From: Burkholderiales bacterium
GTDB lineage: Bacteria; Pseudomonadota; Gammaproteobacteria; Burkholderiales; Burkholderiaceae_B
DNA: 64,000 nucleotides
Reading direction: 5' to 3'
Assembly (NCBI GenBank): GCA_027484315.1
Contig: JAIXTE010000055.1
Coordinates: forward strand, 1 to 64,000
Position numbers and translations under genes: made by a program. How positions within the stretch are numbered: position 1 is the first letter of the stretch; each line of letters opens with the position of its first letter. Below are positions 1 to 7,849 of this stretch, piece after piece. The notes under the pieces are model-generated. The model was not told the DNA's origin. It made no database searches and saw only the letters and a program-made list of their open reading frames with translations.

Positions 1-204
1 ATGCATCTGTCAGGATGGCTGGGTCGAGCAGTTCAGTGACCATGTCCAGCGGTGTGCCGGTTGTTGGGAAGCTTGGCAAGCCGCCGCCTGCGCCGCCGGC
101 CAATGCATCTGTCAGGATGGCTGGGTCGAGCAGTTCAGTGACCATGTCCAGCGGTGTGCCGGTTGTTGGGAAGCTTGGCAAGCCACCTGCACCACCTGCC
201 GCGC
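1..204 (-). repeat. Tandem 102-bp repeats inside the adhesin gene
   Basis: Bases 1-82 and 103-184 are identical, giving a period of 102 bp (34 codons). A third, degenerate copy lies at about 240-345. In the minus-strand protein each unit reads as a Gly-rich spacer, SFPTTGTPLDMV and TELLDPAILTDAL. The array probably continues past the left edge. Confidence 0.85.
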
Positions 205-1444
205 CACCGAGGCTGCCCAAGGCGTCAGACAAAGGAGCCAATACTGTGTCAAGTGGAGTGCCTGTGGTTGGAATGCTTGGAATACCACCACCTGCGCCGC
301 CTGGCAGACCGCCAGACAATGCGGCGATCAATGGATCTGTGATGACTGACAATGCATCAAATGCCTGGTTCAGGCCATCGGCCAAGGGTTGTGAGACCAT
401 GGGCAGTGCGTCGGTTACAGTAGCCAAACCGTCAAACAATGGGGTGGCTGCATCAAAACCTTGTGTCAGGCCGTCGTTCAATGGGCCAAGTACTGGAGCC
501 AATGCGCCAACAGCTTGTTCCAAGCCACCTGCAAGTTGTGGGGCTACCATGCTCAGGCCACCGCCCAGTTGTTCTGCGATCACACGCAGGTTCACTGGCA
601 ATGTGTCGGCTGCGGCGCTGACCAAGCCACCTTCGTTGCCTGCCAATACGTCGACCACTGGAGACAAGGCTTCTGCTACAGCGCCGGTGATTGGCGTGAC
701 ATTTTGGTCCAGGGAATCTGTCACTGGGCTCAAACCGTCCAGTGCGTCGACCAAGGTGTCGTTCACTGGGGTCAGTGCGGGTTCCAGGGCGTCGGTTACA
801 GGCGCCAATTCTTCCAGAACGGGGTCCAGTGCTTCGGTCACAGGGGCCAATGCTTCAACAGGCACATCCACTGCGGTGGTCACAGGTGCGACTGCATCAA
901 GGATGGCGCCAACGGCGGGTGCGGCTGGGCCAGCTGCGTCTGCAACGGGATCCAGTGTGCTTGGGGCTTCGCTGGAGCCAGGGTTGACACCGCCGCCACC
1001 AGAAGAGCCGCCGCCGCCAGTGCTGTCGTCATCATTGCTGTCGCTCAGAACAAAGGCCGCGCCAGCAGCGGCTGCCAAGGGGCCCGCCATACCACCCGCT
1101 GCCAAGCCCGCTCCGAACAGGCCGAACATGCCGCCTGCGCCGACTACAGCCACGGTTTCGCCTTCAGTCAACAGTTCGAATTCGCCTTCGGCCACTTCAA
1201 ATTCGGCTGTACCAGCTTCGCTTTCTTTCAGGGTTGCTACTGCGTTGGACTGAAGAATGCCTTCAGTGGCTTTTTGGCCTTCAGCACCTGGAAACTCAAT
1301 GTAAGCTGAGCCTTCTGCGCTGGTGGTGACCACATCGCCCGCAGAAATGATGTCGCCTTCTTTCAGAAGGACTTGTACGCCATCGGGGCTGGTTGCAGTG
1401 ACCTCGCCCAATACGCTTTTGATGATTCCAGTGATGTTAGCCAC
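1..1444 (-). CDS. Retention-module surface protein / adhesin, 5' part only
   Basis: Read on the minus strand, an open frame starts at GTG 1444, eight bases after a GGAG Shine-Dalgarno, and runs open off the left edge (about 481 codons visible). Residues 1-95 form a compact beta-type module (starts VANITGIIKSVLGEV, with LLKEGDIISAGDVV) like the retention or prefix modules of LapA/Bap-type biofilm proteins. Residues 100-133 are a hydrophobic Gly/Ala stretch, followed by an Asp- and Gly-rich linker (about 134-152). The rest is proline- and leucine-rich repeats built on 'PVTDALDPL', ending in 34-residue repeats with SFPTTGTPLDMVTELLDP. By analogy with LapA the protein would be tethered in the outer membrane and face outward. 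The C-terminal part and any secretion signal lie outside the window. Family assignment is from the N-terminal module only. Confidence 0.6.
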   Translation of the reverse strand, partial: MANITGIIKSVLGEVTATSPDGVQVLLKEGDIISAGDVVTTSAEGSAYIEFPGAEGQKATEGILQSNAVATLKESEAGTAEFEVAEGEFELLTEGETVAVVGAGGMFGLFGAGLAAGGMAGPLAAAAGAAFVLSDSNDDDSTGGGGSSGGGGVNPGSSEAPSTLDPVADAAGPAAPAVGAILDAVAPVTTAVDVPVEALAPVTEALDPVLEELAPVTDALEPALTPVNDTLVDALDGLSPVTDSLDQNVTPITGAVAEALSPVVDVLAGNEGGLVSAAADTLPVNLRVIAEQLGGGLSMVAPQLAGGLEQAVGALAPVLGPLNDGLTQGFDAATPLFDGLATVTDALPMVSQPLADGLNQAFDALSVITDPLIAALSGGLPGGAGGGIPSIPTTGTPLDTVLAPLSDALGSLGGAAGGAGGLPSFPTTGTPLDMVTELLDPAILTDALAGGAGGGLPSFPTTGTPLDMVTELLDPAILTDA

Positions 1445-1594
1445 GATACATTCTCCGACAATGTGTGTTCATTTTAAAGTTCGGCAAAAATTCGCCATGT
1501 GAGAGTTTTACTGGCATGAGTCAGGGACTGGATGTAAAATCCGAGCTTATTTTTACAATGTTTTACAATATTTGTAAGTATTGTGCTTATAATC

Positions 1595-1692
1595 CCTGTA
1601 ATATCGCATGCAGCGTGCCCTCTACGAATTTAAGGCAAACTGGTTGTTTACATCTTTAACCGGGTAGTGTACCCCTTTCGAGGGGTGTTTTT
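1595..1692 (+). ncRNA. Candidate small RNA between the adhesin and the acyl-CoA dehydrogenase
   Basis: The 281-base gap 1445-1725 holds no convincing coding frame. On the plus strand a perfect TATAAT (1588-1593) lies behind AT-rich sequence with two TTTTACAAT copies, and a rho-independent terminator ends at 1692. This would yield a transcript of about 95 nt. No good -35 is present at 17 bp, so the promoter is uncertain, and the flanking genes are both on the minus strand. Its identity is unknown. Confidence 0.25.
1671..1692 (+). terminator. Rho-independent terminator (plus strand)
   Basis: Stem ACCCC/GGGGT with loop TTTCGA, followed by GTTTTTG. The T-run is on the plus strand only, so it does not serve either neighbouring minus-strand gene. 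Confidence 0.5.
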
Positions 1693-1725
1693 GGGCCTTG
1701 TAGTGCAGGAAATTCTCGAGTAGCG

Positions 1726-2856
1726 TTACCAGTCCAATTGGCGGATGGCCAGTTCTTTCATGATTTCCTCGGCGCCGCCGCCGATGCACATCACTTTCAC
1801 TTCCCTGTAAATCCGCTCAGTCGAACTGCCTCGCATGAAGCCCATGCCGCCCAGAATCTGTACTGCTTCATTGGCGCAATGCTGCAGGGTTTGCGTGGAC
1901 TGGTTCTTGAGCAGGCAGATATCTGCCACCAGTTCTTCATTGATGTCGCCCTTGTCGATTCGGGCAATCGTTTCATCAAACCAGGCTTCTGTGGCGCGAA
2001 TTTTCATGCGCATGTCGGCCAGTTTGTGTGCAATGACCTGGTGTTCAATCAGTTTTTTACCGAAGGTGAGCCGGTTTTGCGCCCAGTCCAGCGCTTCATT
2101 CAGGCAAACCCGAGAAAATCCGATGCATGCACCAGCGAGCATCAGTCGTTCGGTGTTGAAGTTTTCCATGATGATGCGGAAACCTTTGCCTTTCTGGCCC
2201 ACCAGGTAGCTTGCGGGCACTTCGACGTTGTCGAAGTAGATGCTGGCAGTGTCGCTCATCCACCAGCCTGTTTTCTTCAAGGGGCTCCGGGTAAGGCCTT
2301 TCGCATTGCCGGGGACCATGAGTACCGATATGCCACGGGCTCCTGGTTCACCGGTGCGCACTGCGACGGTGAGCCAATCGGCGCGAACGCCACTGGTGAT
2401 GAACACCTTTTCACCGTTGATGCGGTAGTGGGGCACGCCCTCTTTTTGAAACAGTTCGGCCTTGGTTTTCAGGTTGGCCACGTCTGACCCACCGGAAGGT
2501 TCAGTGATGGCCAGTGCGCTGATGGCTTCGCCTTTCAGCACGGCAGGGGCAATTAGTTGTACCAGTTCCTCGCTGCCATGGTTCAGCAATGGCGGCAGAC
2601 CAATGTTGTGGCTGAACAGCCCCGCCAGCAAACCACCGCTGCCGGCGGTGCACACCAGGTTGGACAACTTCAGTCGATCGGCCAAAGTACATTCAAAGCC
2701 ACCGACTTCTTCCGGATAACCCAGGCCAAGTAGCCCCAGTTCACCGGCTTGTCTGTAGAGATCGCGGGGGAATTCACCGGCCTCGTCCCAGTCGTTGATG
2801 TGGGGTTTGATCTGTTCGCTGACAAAGCGCTCGACTGAGCGGAAAAAGTCGTCCAT
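1726..2856 (-). CDS. Acyl-CoA dehydrogenase (IVD/citronellyl-CoA type)
   Basis: A 376-residue FAD flavoprotein of the acyl-CoA dehydrogenase family, which forms 2-enoyl-CoA from acyl-CoA and passes electrons to ETF. The helical N-domain is followed by the FAD-contacting strand ITEPSGGSDVA (about 118-128) and the WWMSDT segment. The motif NTERL in the C-terminal helical domain supplies the catalytic Glu position used by isovaleryl/long-chain types, and the C-terminus carries MGFMRGSSTERIYRE and IGGGAEEIM. It is the last gene of the minus-strand atu-like cluster, 92 bp after the carboxylase alpha gene, and closely resembles the dehydrogenase at 4936-6099. A role on a branched or terpenoid acyl-CoA is inferred from context. 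The exact substrate cannot be read from sequence. Confidence 0.85.
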   Translation of the reverse strand: MDDFFRSVERFVSEQIKPHINDWDEAGEFPRDLYRQAGELGLLGLGYPEEVGGFECTLADRLKLSNLVCTAGSGGLLAGLFSHNIGLPPLLNHGSEELVQLIAPAVLKGEAISALAITEPSGGSDVANLKTKAELFQKEGVPHYRINGEKVFITSGVRADWLTVAVRTGEPGARGISVLMVPGNAKGLTRSPLKKTGWWMSDTASIYFDNVEVPASYLVGQKGKGFRIIMENFNTERLMLAGACIGFSRVCLNEALDWAQNRLTFGKKLIEHQVIAHKLADMRMKIRATEAWFDETIARIDKGDINEELVADICLLKNQSTQTLQHCANEAVQILGGMGFMRGSSTERIYREVKVMCIGGGAEEIMKELAIRQLDW

Positions 2857-2948
2857 TTTTATGAGTGGCCTGTTAGTAAGCTGTTAGTACGCTGTGAACG
2901 ACCTGCGGCTTGTGTTTCCGCAGGCTTACCGGACTTTATTGGACTGGT

Positions 2949-4943
2949 TCAGCCAACCTCTTTAAGCTGAATCATGGTCTGTTTGAGTTTCATCTGTTCG
3001 CCGACCTGCACATGAACCTGTTCCACTATGGCTGCGGTTTTTGCAGCAATGCGGTGTTCCATTTTCATGGCTTCCAGACAGACCAGCACGGTGCCGGCTT
3101 CCACCTGTTGTCCGGGTGATACCAGTACTTGGGTGATTTTGCCGTTCATCGGGCTTTTGATGAGGGGCTGAAATACACCTTCTGCGGCAGCGGCACTGCT
3201 TTGCAGGGTCTCGTTCTCGATGAGCGCGGCTTGCGGGTTAAGCCAGGATTGCACCCAGATGCCGTTGCCGTTGATCGCCAGGCTGTAGCGGCCAGAACGC
3301 CCGTTGAGCGTGGCCTTGATCTGGAATGTGTCGCCGCTTTTTTCGCATGTCCAGTTTTGGACTGTGACCGGTTGGTTGCCCAGTCCGTCAACCTGACAGG
3401 TGTGGATAGCTTGATGATCCAGTTGTGTCACTTTGACTGCAAGCGATTGCCCGGCAGCTTTCAACTTCAATGGGCGGGGCAGGGCACGGGTGCTGGAAAA
3501 GCCACTTAGGGCCTTTGGCCAGGCTGGTGTGCTGTGTTGTTCCATGGCCAGGAAACTTGCGGCGATGGCGTATTCGTTCTCAAAACCTTGCGCTTGCAAG
3601 AGCTTGTCGGCGTGTTCAGCCAGAAAGCTGGTGCCAAAATCACCGGCCTGAAATACCGGGTGGCTGGCAATACGTTGCAGGTACAGGGCGTTGTGCTCAA
3701 AGCCCATTAGTACGGTGCGGTTCAGTGAATCTGCCAGTTTTTCGCAGGCAGCAAGCCGGTTGTCGGCATGCACAATGACTTTGGCCAAGAGGCTGTCGTA
3801 CCAGGGGCTGACTTCGCCACCGGCTTGAAGGGCATGGTCGCAACGGCTGTTGGTATCGGGTTGCCAGGCCAGCACGGGGCCGGTTTGTGGCATGAAGTCG
3901 CGGGCCGGGTCTTCAGCGCACAGGCGGCCTTGAATGGCGTGGCCTGTGAAGGTGATGTCGTTTTGTTGCAGGTTCAGGTGTTCACCAGATGCAATACGCA
4001 GTTGCCACTGCACCAGGTCCAAGCCTGTAATGGCTTCGGTAACGCCGTGTTCAACCTGCAAGCGGGTGTTCATTTCAATGAAGTAGAAGTTGCCCGTGCT
4101 GTCGAGCAAAAATTCCACCGTACCTGCACCCACGTAGTTGGTGGCGTGCACCAGTTTCAATGCGGCTTCACCCATGCGGGCACGCAGTTCAGGGTTGACT
4201 GCAGGGCTGGGGGCTTCTTCAACAATTTTTTGATGGCGGCGCTGCACGGAGCAATCCCGTTCGCCCAAATGCACGGCATGGCCATGCGTGTCGGCCAAAA
4301 CCTGGATTTCAATGTGACGCGGGTTGATGATGGCTTTTTCAAGCATGACCCGGTCGTCGTTGAAGGCGTTTTTCGCTTCAAGCTGGGCGGAATGCAATTG
4401 GGATGCGAATTCCTGTTCATTCATGACCAGGCGCATGCCGCGACCGCCACCACCGGCCAGGGCCTTGATCATGACCGGGTAGCCGATTTGCTGAGCGGCA
4501 GCCATCAGCTCGCTGACACCGGCATTTGCTTCACTGAAACCAGGAATACAGGGCAGCCCGGCTTGCTGGGCAATTTCCTTGGCCCGTGCCTTGTCGGCCA
4601 TGTCGGCAATGGCTTGTGGTGTTGGCCCCACCAGGGTGATGCCAGCCTCGGCGCAGGCTTGGGCGAAAGCGGGGCTTTCAGACACAAAACCATAGCCAGG
4701 ATGAATGGCATCTGCACCGCATTTCAAAGCGGTTTCAATCAGCTTGTCGATTCGCAGATACGAGTCAAGTGACGGTGCAGGGCCGATGCAATACGACTCA
4801 TCGGCTTCCTGCACGTGCAGCGCTTTTTCATCTGCTTCCGAGTAAACCGCCACCGTGGCAATGCCTAAAGGTTTTGCCGCGCGCAATATTCTGCGCGCAA
4901 TCTCATTGCGGTTGGCAATCAGCAGTTTCTTGATTCTAGGCAT
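2949..4943 (-). CDS. Biotin-dependent acyl-CoA carboxylase alpha subunit (AtuF/LiuD-like)
   Basis: A 664-residue biotin carboxylase/BCCP fusion. The chosen start gives MPRIKKLLIANRNEIARRIL, the family's normal N-terminus; an upstream in-frame ATG would overlap further into the preceding gene. Residues 1-445 are the biotin carboxylase (ATP-grasp) domain with a glycine loop at GGGGRGM. A linker domain follows. The C-terminal BCCP lobe carries the biotinylation motif EAMKMEH about 45 residues from the end. The start overlaps the end of the upstream acyl-CoA dehydrogenase by 8 bp. With the carboxyltransferase at 6132-7760 it would carboxylate a 3-methyl-branched enoyl-CoA (geranyl-CoA or 3-methylcrotonyl-CoA). 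The AtuA-like and SDR neighbours favour the Atu version, but a methylcrotonyl-CoA or dual role remains possible. Confidence 0.88.
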   Translation of the reverse strand: MPRIKKLLIANRNEIARRILRAAKPLGIATVAVYSEADEKALHVQEADESYCIGPAPSLDSYLRIDKLIETALKCGADAIHPGYGFVSESPAFAQACAEAGITLVGPTPQAIADMADKARAKEIAQQAGLPCIPGFSEANAGVSELMAAAQQIGYPVMIKALAGGGGRGMRLVMNEQEFASQLHSAQLEAKNAFNDDRVMLEKAIINPRHIEIQVLADTHGHAVHLGERDCSVQRRHQKIVEEAPSPAVNPELRARMGEAALKLVHATNYVGAGTVEFLLDSTGNFYFIEMNTRLQVEHGVTEAITGLDLVQWQLRIASGEHLNLQQNDITFTGHAIQGRLCAEDPARDFMPQTGPVLAWQPDTNSRCDHALQAGGEVSPWYDSLLAKVIVHADNRLAACEKLADSLNRTVLMGFEHNALYLQRIASHPVFQAGDFGTSFLAEHADKLLQAQGFENEYAIAASFLAMEQHSTPAWPKALSGFSSTRALPRPLKLKAAGQSLAVKVTQLDHQAIHTCQVDGLGNQPVTVQNWTCEKSGDTFQIKATLNGRSGRYSLAINGNGIWVQSWLNPQAALIENETLQSSAAAAEGVFQPLIKSPMNGKITQVLVSPGQQVEAGTVLVCLEAMKMEHRIAAKTAAIVEQVHVQVGEQMKLKQTMIQLKEVG

Positions 4944-6099
4944 TCTTTTTCTTGCCTGGCAAAATGCCCATGAATTTGCAGATGATGCTGAGCATGACTT
5001 CGTCTGCACCGCCGCCGATTGAAATCAGGCGACCGTCGCGGTACAGCTGCGAGGCTGGGTTTTCCCAGGTAAAGCCCATGCCGCCCCAGAACTGCAGGCA
5101 TTTGTCGGCTACTTCGCGAACCAGTCGGCCACTTTTCAGTTTGCACATGCTGGCCAGCTCGGTGACTTCGCCACCGGCTACATATTCCTCAGTGGCTTGC
5201 CACACCAGGGCACGCAGTGCTTCGATTTCTGTTTTCAATTCGGCCAGTGTGAAGTGAACCACTTGCTGGTCGAGCACCGTGCTGCCAAACAGGTTGCGCT
5301 GGCGGGTGTAGTTAATGGTTTCGTTCACCACGTGCATCATGCCTTCGATGCTGTTGGCGGCGCCCCACAGGCGCTCTTCCTGAAACTGGATCATCTGGTA
5401 CATGAAGCCTGCGCCTTCCATGCCGATGAGGTTGCGTTGGGGTACGCGCACATTGTCGAAATGGATCAGACCGGTGTCGGACGACCACATGCCGATTTTG
5501 TGAATTTTTTTCTCGATCGTGATGCCCGGTGTTTTCATGGGCACGATGATGAGCGATTTGTTCTGGTGCGGTTTGCCATCGCTGGTGTTGGCCAGCAGGC
5601 AAATCCAGTCGGCTTGCAGGCTGTTGGTAATCCACATTTTGCTGCCGTTGATGACGTAGTCACCGCCGTCTTTTTTTGCGGTGGTTTTTACACCGGCTAC
5701 ATCAGAGCCTGCTGCCGGTTCTGACACACCAATACAGGCCACCATGTCGCCTGCAATGGCCGGGGCCAGAAATTCACGGCGCAGTTCGTCGCTGCCGAAC
5801 CGCGCCAAAGCCGGTGTGGCCATGTCGGTCTGAACGCCGATTGCCATGGGCACACCGCCACAATGGATTTTTCCCAAAGCTTGCGCCGCTACCACGGAAT
5901 AGCTGTAGTCCAAACCCATGCCGCCAAACTCTTCCGGTTTGGTCAGGCCTAAAAGCCCCAGGTCACCCATCTTTTTGAACAGGGTATGGGCGGGGAATAT
6001 TTGTTCCTTCTCCCATTCTGCAATGTGTGGGTTGATTTCATTGTCCACGAATCGCTCGATTGTGCGCTGTAGCTCTTTGTGTTCCTGGGTTAGTCTCAC
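4936..6099 (-). CDS. Acyl-CoA dehydrogenase, AtuD (citronellyl-CoA dehydrogenase)-like
   Basis: A 387-residue acyl-CoA dehydrogenase. Visible family marks are VSEPAAGSDVAG (FAD/substrate binding), KMWITNS, IGMWSSDT, the QEERL motif holding the probable catalytic Glu, and the C-terminal LQFWGGMGFTWENPASQLYRD and IGGGADEVM. It lies between the carboxyltransferase (33 bp upstream) and the carboxylase alpha subunit (overlap), matching the role of an enzyme that makes the unsaturated substrate for the carboxylase. In the Pseudomonas atu pathway AtuD turns citronellyl-CoA into cis-geranyl-CoA. The assignment rests on gene order and similarity of type. Confidence 0.82.
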   Translation of the reverse strand: MRLTQEHKELQRTIERFVDNEINPHIAEWEKEQIFPAHTLFKKMGDLGLLGLTKPEEFGGMGLDYSYSVVAAQALGKIHCGGVPMAIGVQTDMATPALARFGSDELRREFLAPAIAGDMVACIGVSEPAAGSDVAGVKTTAKKDGGDYVINGSKMWITNSLQADWICLLANTSDGKPHQNKSLIIVPMKTPGITIEKKIHKIGMWSSDTGLIHFDNVRVPQRNLIGMEGAGFMYQMIQFQEERLWGAANSIEGMMHVVNETINYTRQRNLFGSTVLDQQVVHFTLAELKTEIEALRALVWQATEEYVAGGEVTELASMCKLKSGRLVREVADKCLQFWGGMGFTWENPASQLYRDGRLISIGGGADEVMLSIICKFMGILPGKKKNA

Positions 6100-6131
6100 T
6101 GCACTTCCTCCTCGTTGTTCGTTTTGCGCGT

Positions 6132-7760
6132 TCAGGGGCGGGCCACGCCAAACTGCATGGGCTGCACACTGCGCTCTTGTTGCAGGCAGGCGCTGAGCGC
6201 AAGCGCCAGTACCTGCCGGGTGTCTCGGGGGTCGATCACGCCATCATCAAGCAGCAGGCCACTGGTGTAAAAGGCGCTGGTTTGCGATTCAAACGTGTCG
6301 ACAATCTGTTTTTTCATGTTCTCGAGCATGAACTCGGGCACTTCAATGCCTTTGCGGGCTGCACTGGCTTGCATGACGGTGGCCATGGTGCCGGCTGCCT
6401 GTTCTGCACCCATGACCGCAGTCTTGCTGTTGGGCCAGGAAAATACGAAACGGGGGCCGAATGCACGACCGCACATGCCGTAATTGCCAGCACCAAAACT
6501 GGCACCGCACAACACGGTGATTTGCGGCACGGTGGCGTTGCTGACCGCCTGGATCATTTTCGAGCCGTGCTTGATGATGCCGCCTTGCTCGGATTCCTTG
6601 CCCACCATGTAACCGGTTGTGTTTTGCAAGTAAACAATCGGGGTGCGGGTTTGGCAGCAGCTTTGAATGAAGTGGGTGGCCTTGGTGGCACCTGCTGTGT
6701 CAATTGGACCCAGGTTACTGATGATGCCAATGGACACGCCCATCAACTTGGCATAGCCGCACAGGGTGGCAGGGCCGTAGCTGGCCTTGAATTCCAGGAA
6801 ATCCGAGTTGTCGACAATGCGGGCGATGACTTCGCGCATGTCCACAGGGGTCTTGATGTCGGCGGGCATGACGCCCATCAGTTCTTCGGCTGGGTAGCGG
6901 GGCTCCGGGGCCGTTGTGTCCAGTGCTGGAATGGCGTTGCGGTTGCTGGAATTCCAGTCAATCTTGGCCATGACTTCACGCGCCAAAGCAATCGCGTGGC
7001 GATCGTCGTCAGCCAGGTAGTCGCCCAAGCCGGAAATGGAGCAGTGCATGTCGGCACCGCCCAGTTCTTCATCGCTGGCGATTTCGCCAGTAGCCGCTTT
7101 CAGCAAGGGTGGGCCAGCCAGGAAGGCACGTGCGCGTTCCCGAACCATGATGACCACGTCGCTCAAACCGGGAATGTAGGCACCGCCTGCAGTGGATGAA
7201 CCATGCAGCACATTGATGACGGGAAGGCCTGCTGCGCTGAGCTTGGCCAGGCGGTAGAAATTGCCGCCACCCAAAATGAAATGTTCAACCTTGTACTTCA
7301 ACAGGTTGGCACCCGCCGATTCACCCAGGTTCACGAAGGGCAGGCGGTTTTCCAGCGCGATGTCTTGCGCCCGCTGCATTTTTTCAATGCCCATGGTTTG
7401 CAGGGCACCGGCCTCAATGCCGGAGTCGCTGGCCACCACCATGCACAGGGTGTTGGACACAAAACCCAAGCCTGCAATGATGCCGCCACCGGGCAGACTT
7501 TTCTCGGCCTTCTGGCCGTCTTGCATGTAGCCGGCCAGGGTGCTGAGTTCAAGAAAGGGGGAGCCTGCGTCGAGCAGCAATGCCACGCGGTCACGAGGAA
7601 GTAACTGGCCTCGCTTGGCGAAAGACGGACCCGCCTTGGCCGACGCGTCGCGAGTGCGTTGTTCCAGCGCCCGAAGTTCGCTCAGCGCTGCCGCCATGTG
7701 GGCGGCGTTGGCTTGATATTCAGGTGCGTTGGCGCTGAGTGATGTGTCGAGAACGGGCAT
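6132..7760 (-). CDS. Acyl-CoA carboxylase carboxyltransferase (AtuC/LiuB-like)
   Basis: A 542-residue carboxyltransferase of the acetyl/propionyl/methylcrotonyl/geranyl-CoA carboxylase beta family, which moves the carboxyl group from biotin to acyl-CoA. Visible marks are LLPRDRVALLLDAGSPFLEL near the N-terminus, ESAGANL, HGSSTAGGAYIPGLSD in the N-terminal crotonase fold, and ATKATHFIQSC, GYMVGKESEQGGI and GASFGAGNYGMCGRAF in the C-terminal half. The length matches AtuC/LiuB. It heads the minus-strand run carboxyltransferase - dehydrogenase - alpha subunit. An operator-like palindrome lies 35 bp upstream (7795-7810), separating it from the SDR gene and suggesting its own promoter. Confidence 0.88.
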   Translation of the reverse strand: MPVLDTSLSANAPEYQANAAHMAAALSELRALEQRTRDASAKAGPSFAKRGQLLPRDRVALLLDAGSPFLELSTLAGYMQDGQKAEKSLPGGGIIAGLGFVSNTLCMVVASDSGIEAGALQTMGIEKMQRAQDIALENRLPFVNLGESAGANLLKYKVEHFILGGGNFYRLAKLSAAGLPVINVLHGSSTAGGAYIPGLSDVVIMVRERARAFLAGPPLLKAATGEIASDEELGGADMHCSISGLGDYLADDDRHAIALAREVMAKIDWNSSNRNAIPALDTTAPEPRYPAEELMGVMPADIKTPVDMREVIARIVDNSDFLEFKASYGPATLCGYAKLMGVSIGIISNLGPIDTAGATKATHFIQSCCQTRTPIVYLQNTTGYMVGKESEQGGIIKHGSKMIQAVSNATVPQITVLCGASFGAGNYGMCGRAFGPRFVFSWPNSKTAVMGAEQAAGTMATVMQASAARKGIEVPEFMLENMKKQIVDTFESQTSAFYTSGLLLDDGVIDPRDTRQVLALALSACLQQERSVQPMQFGVARP

Positions 7761-7794
7761 TGGTTACTTGTCAATTTTTTGGTGATGCAACAAA

Positions 7795-7810
7795 TCAAAC
7801 GTTTGTTTGA
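7795..7810. promoter_or_regulatory. Operator-like palindrome, atu-type site 1
   Basis: TCAAAC-GTTT-GTTTGA, perfect 6-bp arms, 35 bp before the carboxyltransferase start. Same pattern as sites at 8790, 8888 and 12989. Confidence 0.6.
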
Positions 7811-7849
7811 TTTTGGGTGTTTTCAATGTGACTGTCAAGAAAAGAAGGC

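Noticed and set aside
1-345. Repeats at the left edge as a CRISPR array
   Set aside because: The units are contiguous, 102 bp long, in frame and coding; there are no spacers.
15-1253. Long plus-strand frame (412 codons, Gly/Ser/Pro-rich) at the left edge
   Set aside because: It is the complement of the minus-strand adhesin gene, which has a proper GTG start with Shine-Dalgarno and a recognisable N-terminal module.
2904-2926. CCTGCGG-N9-CCGCAGG hairpin between the carboxylase alpha subunit and the acyl-CoA dehydrogenase as a terminator
   Set aside because: No T-run follows on the minus strand; it may be an mRNA-processing hairpin but cannot be called.
3768-4772. Plus-strand frame of 334 codons opposite the carboxylase alpha subunit
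   Set aside because: Shadow of the biotin carboxylase domain; composition typical of antisense frames.
6060-7199. Plus-strand frame of 379 codons opposite the carboxyltransferase
   Set aside because: His/Gly/Ala-rich shadow of a highly conserved minus-strand gene; no ribosome site and no recognisable domain.
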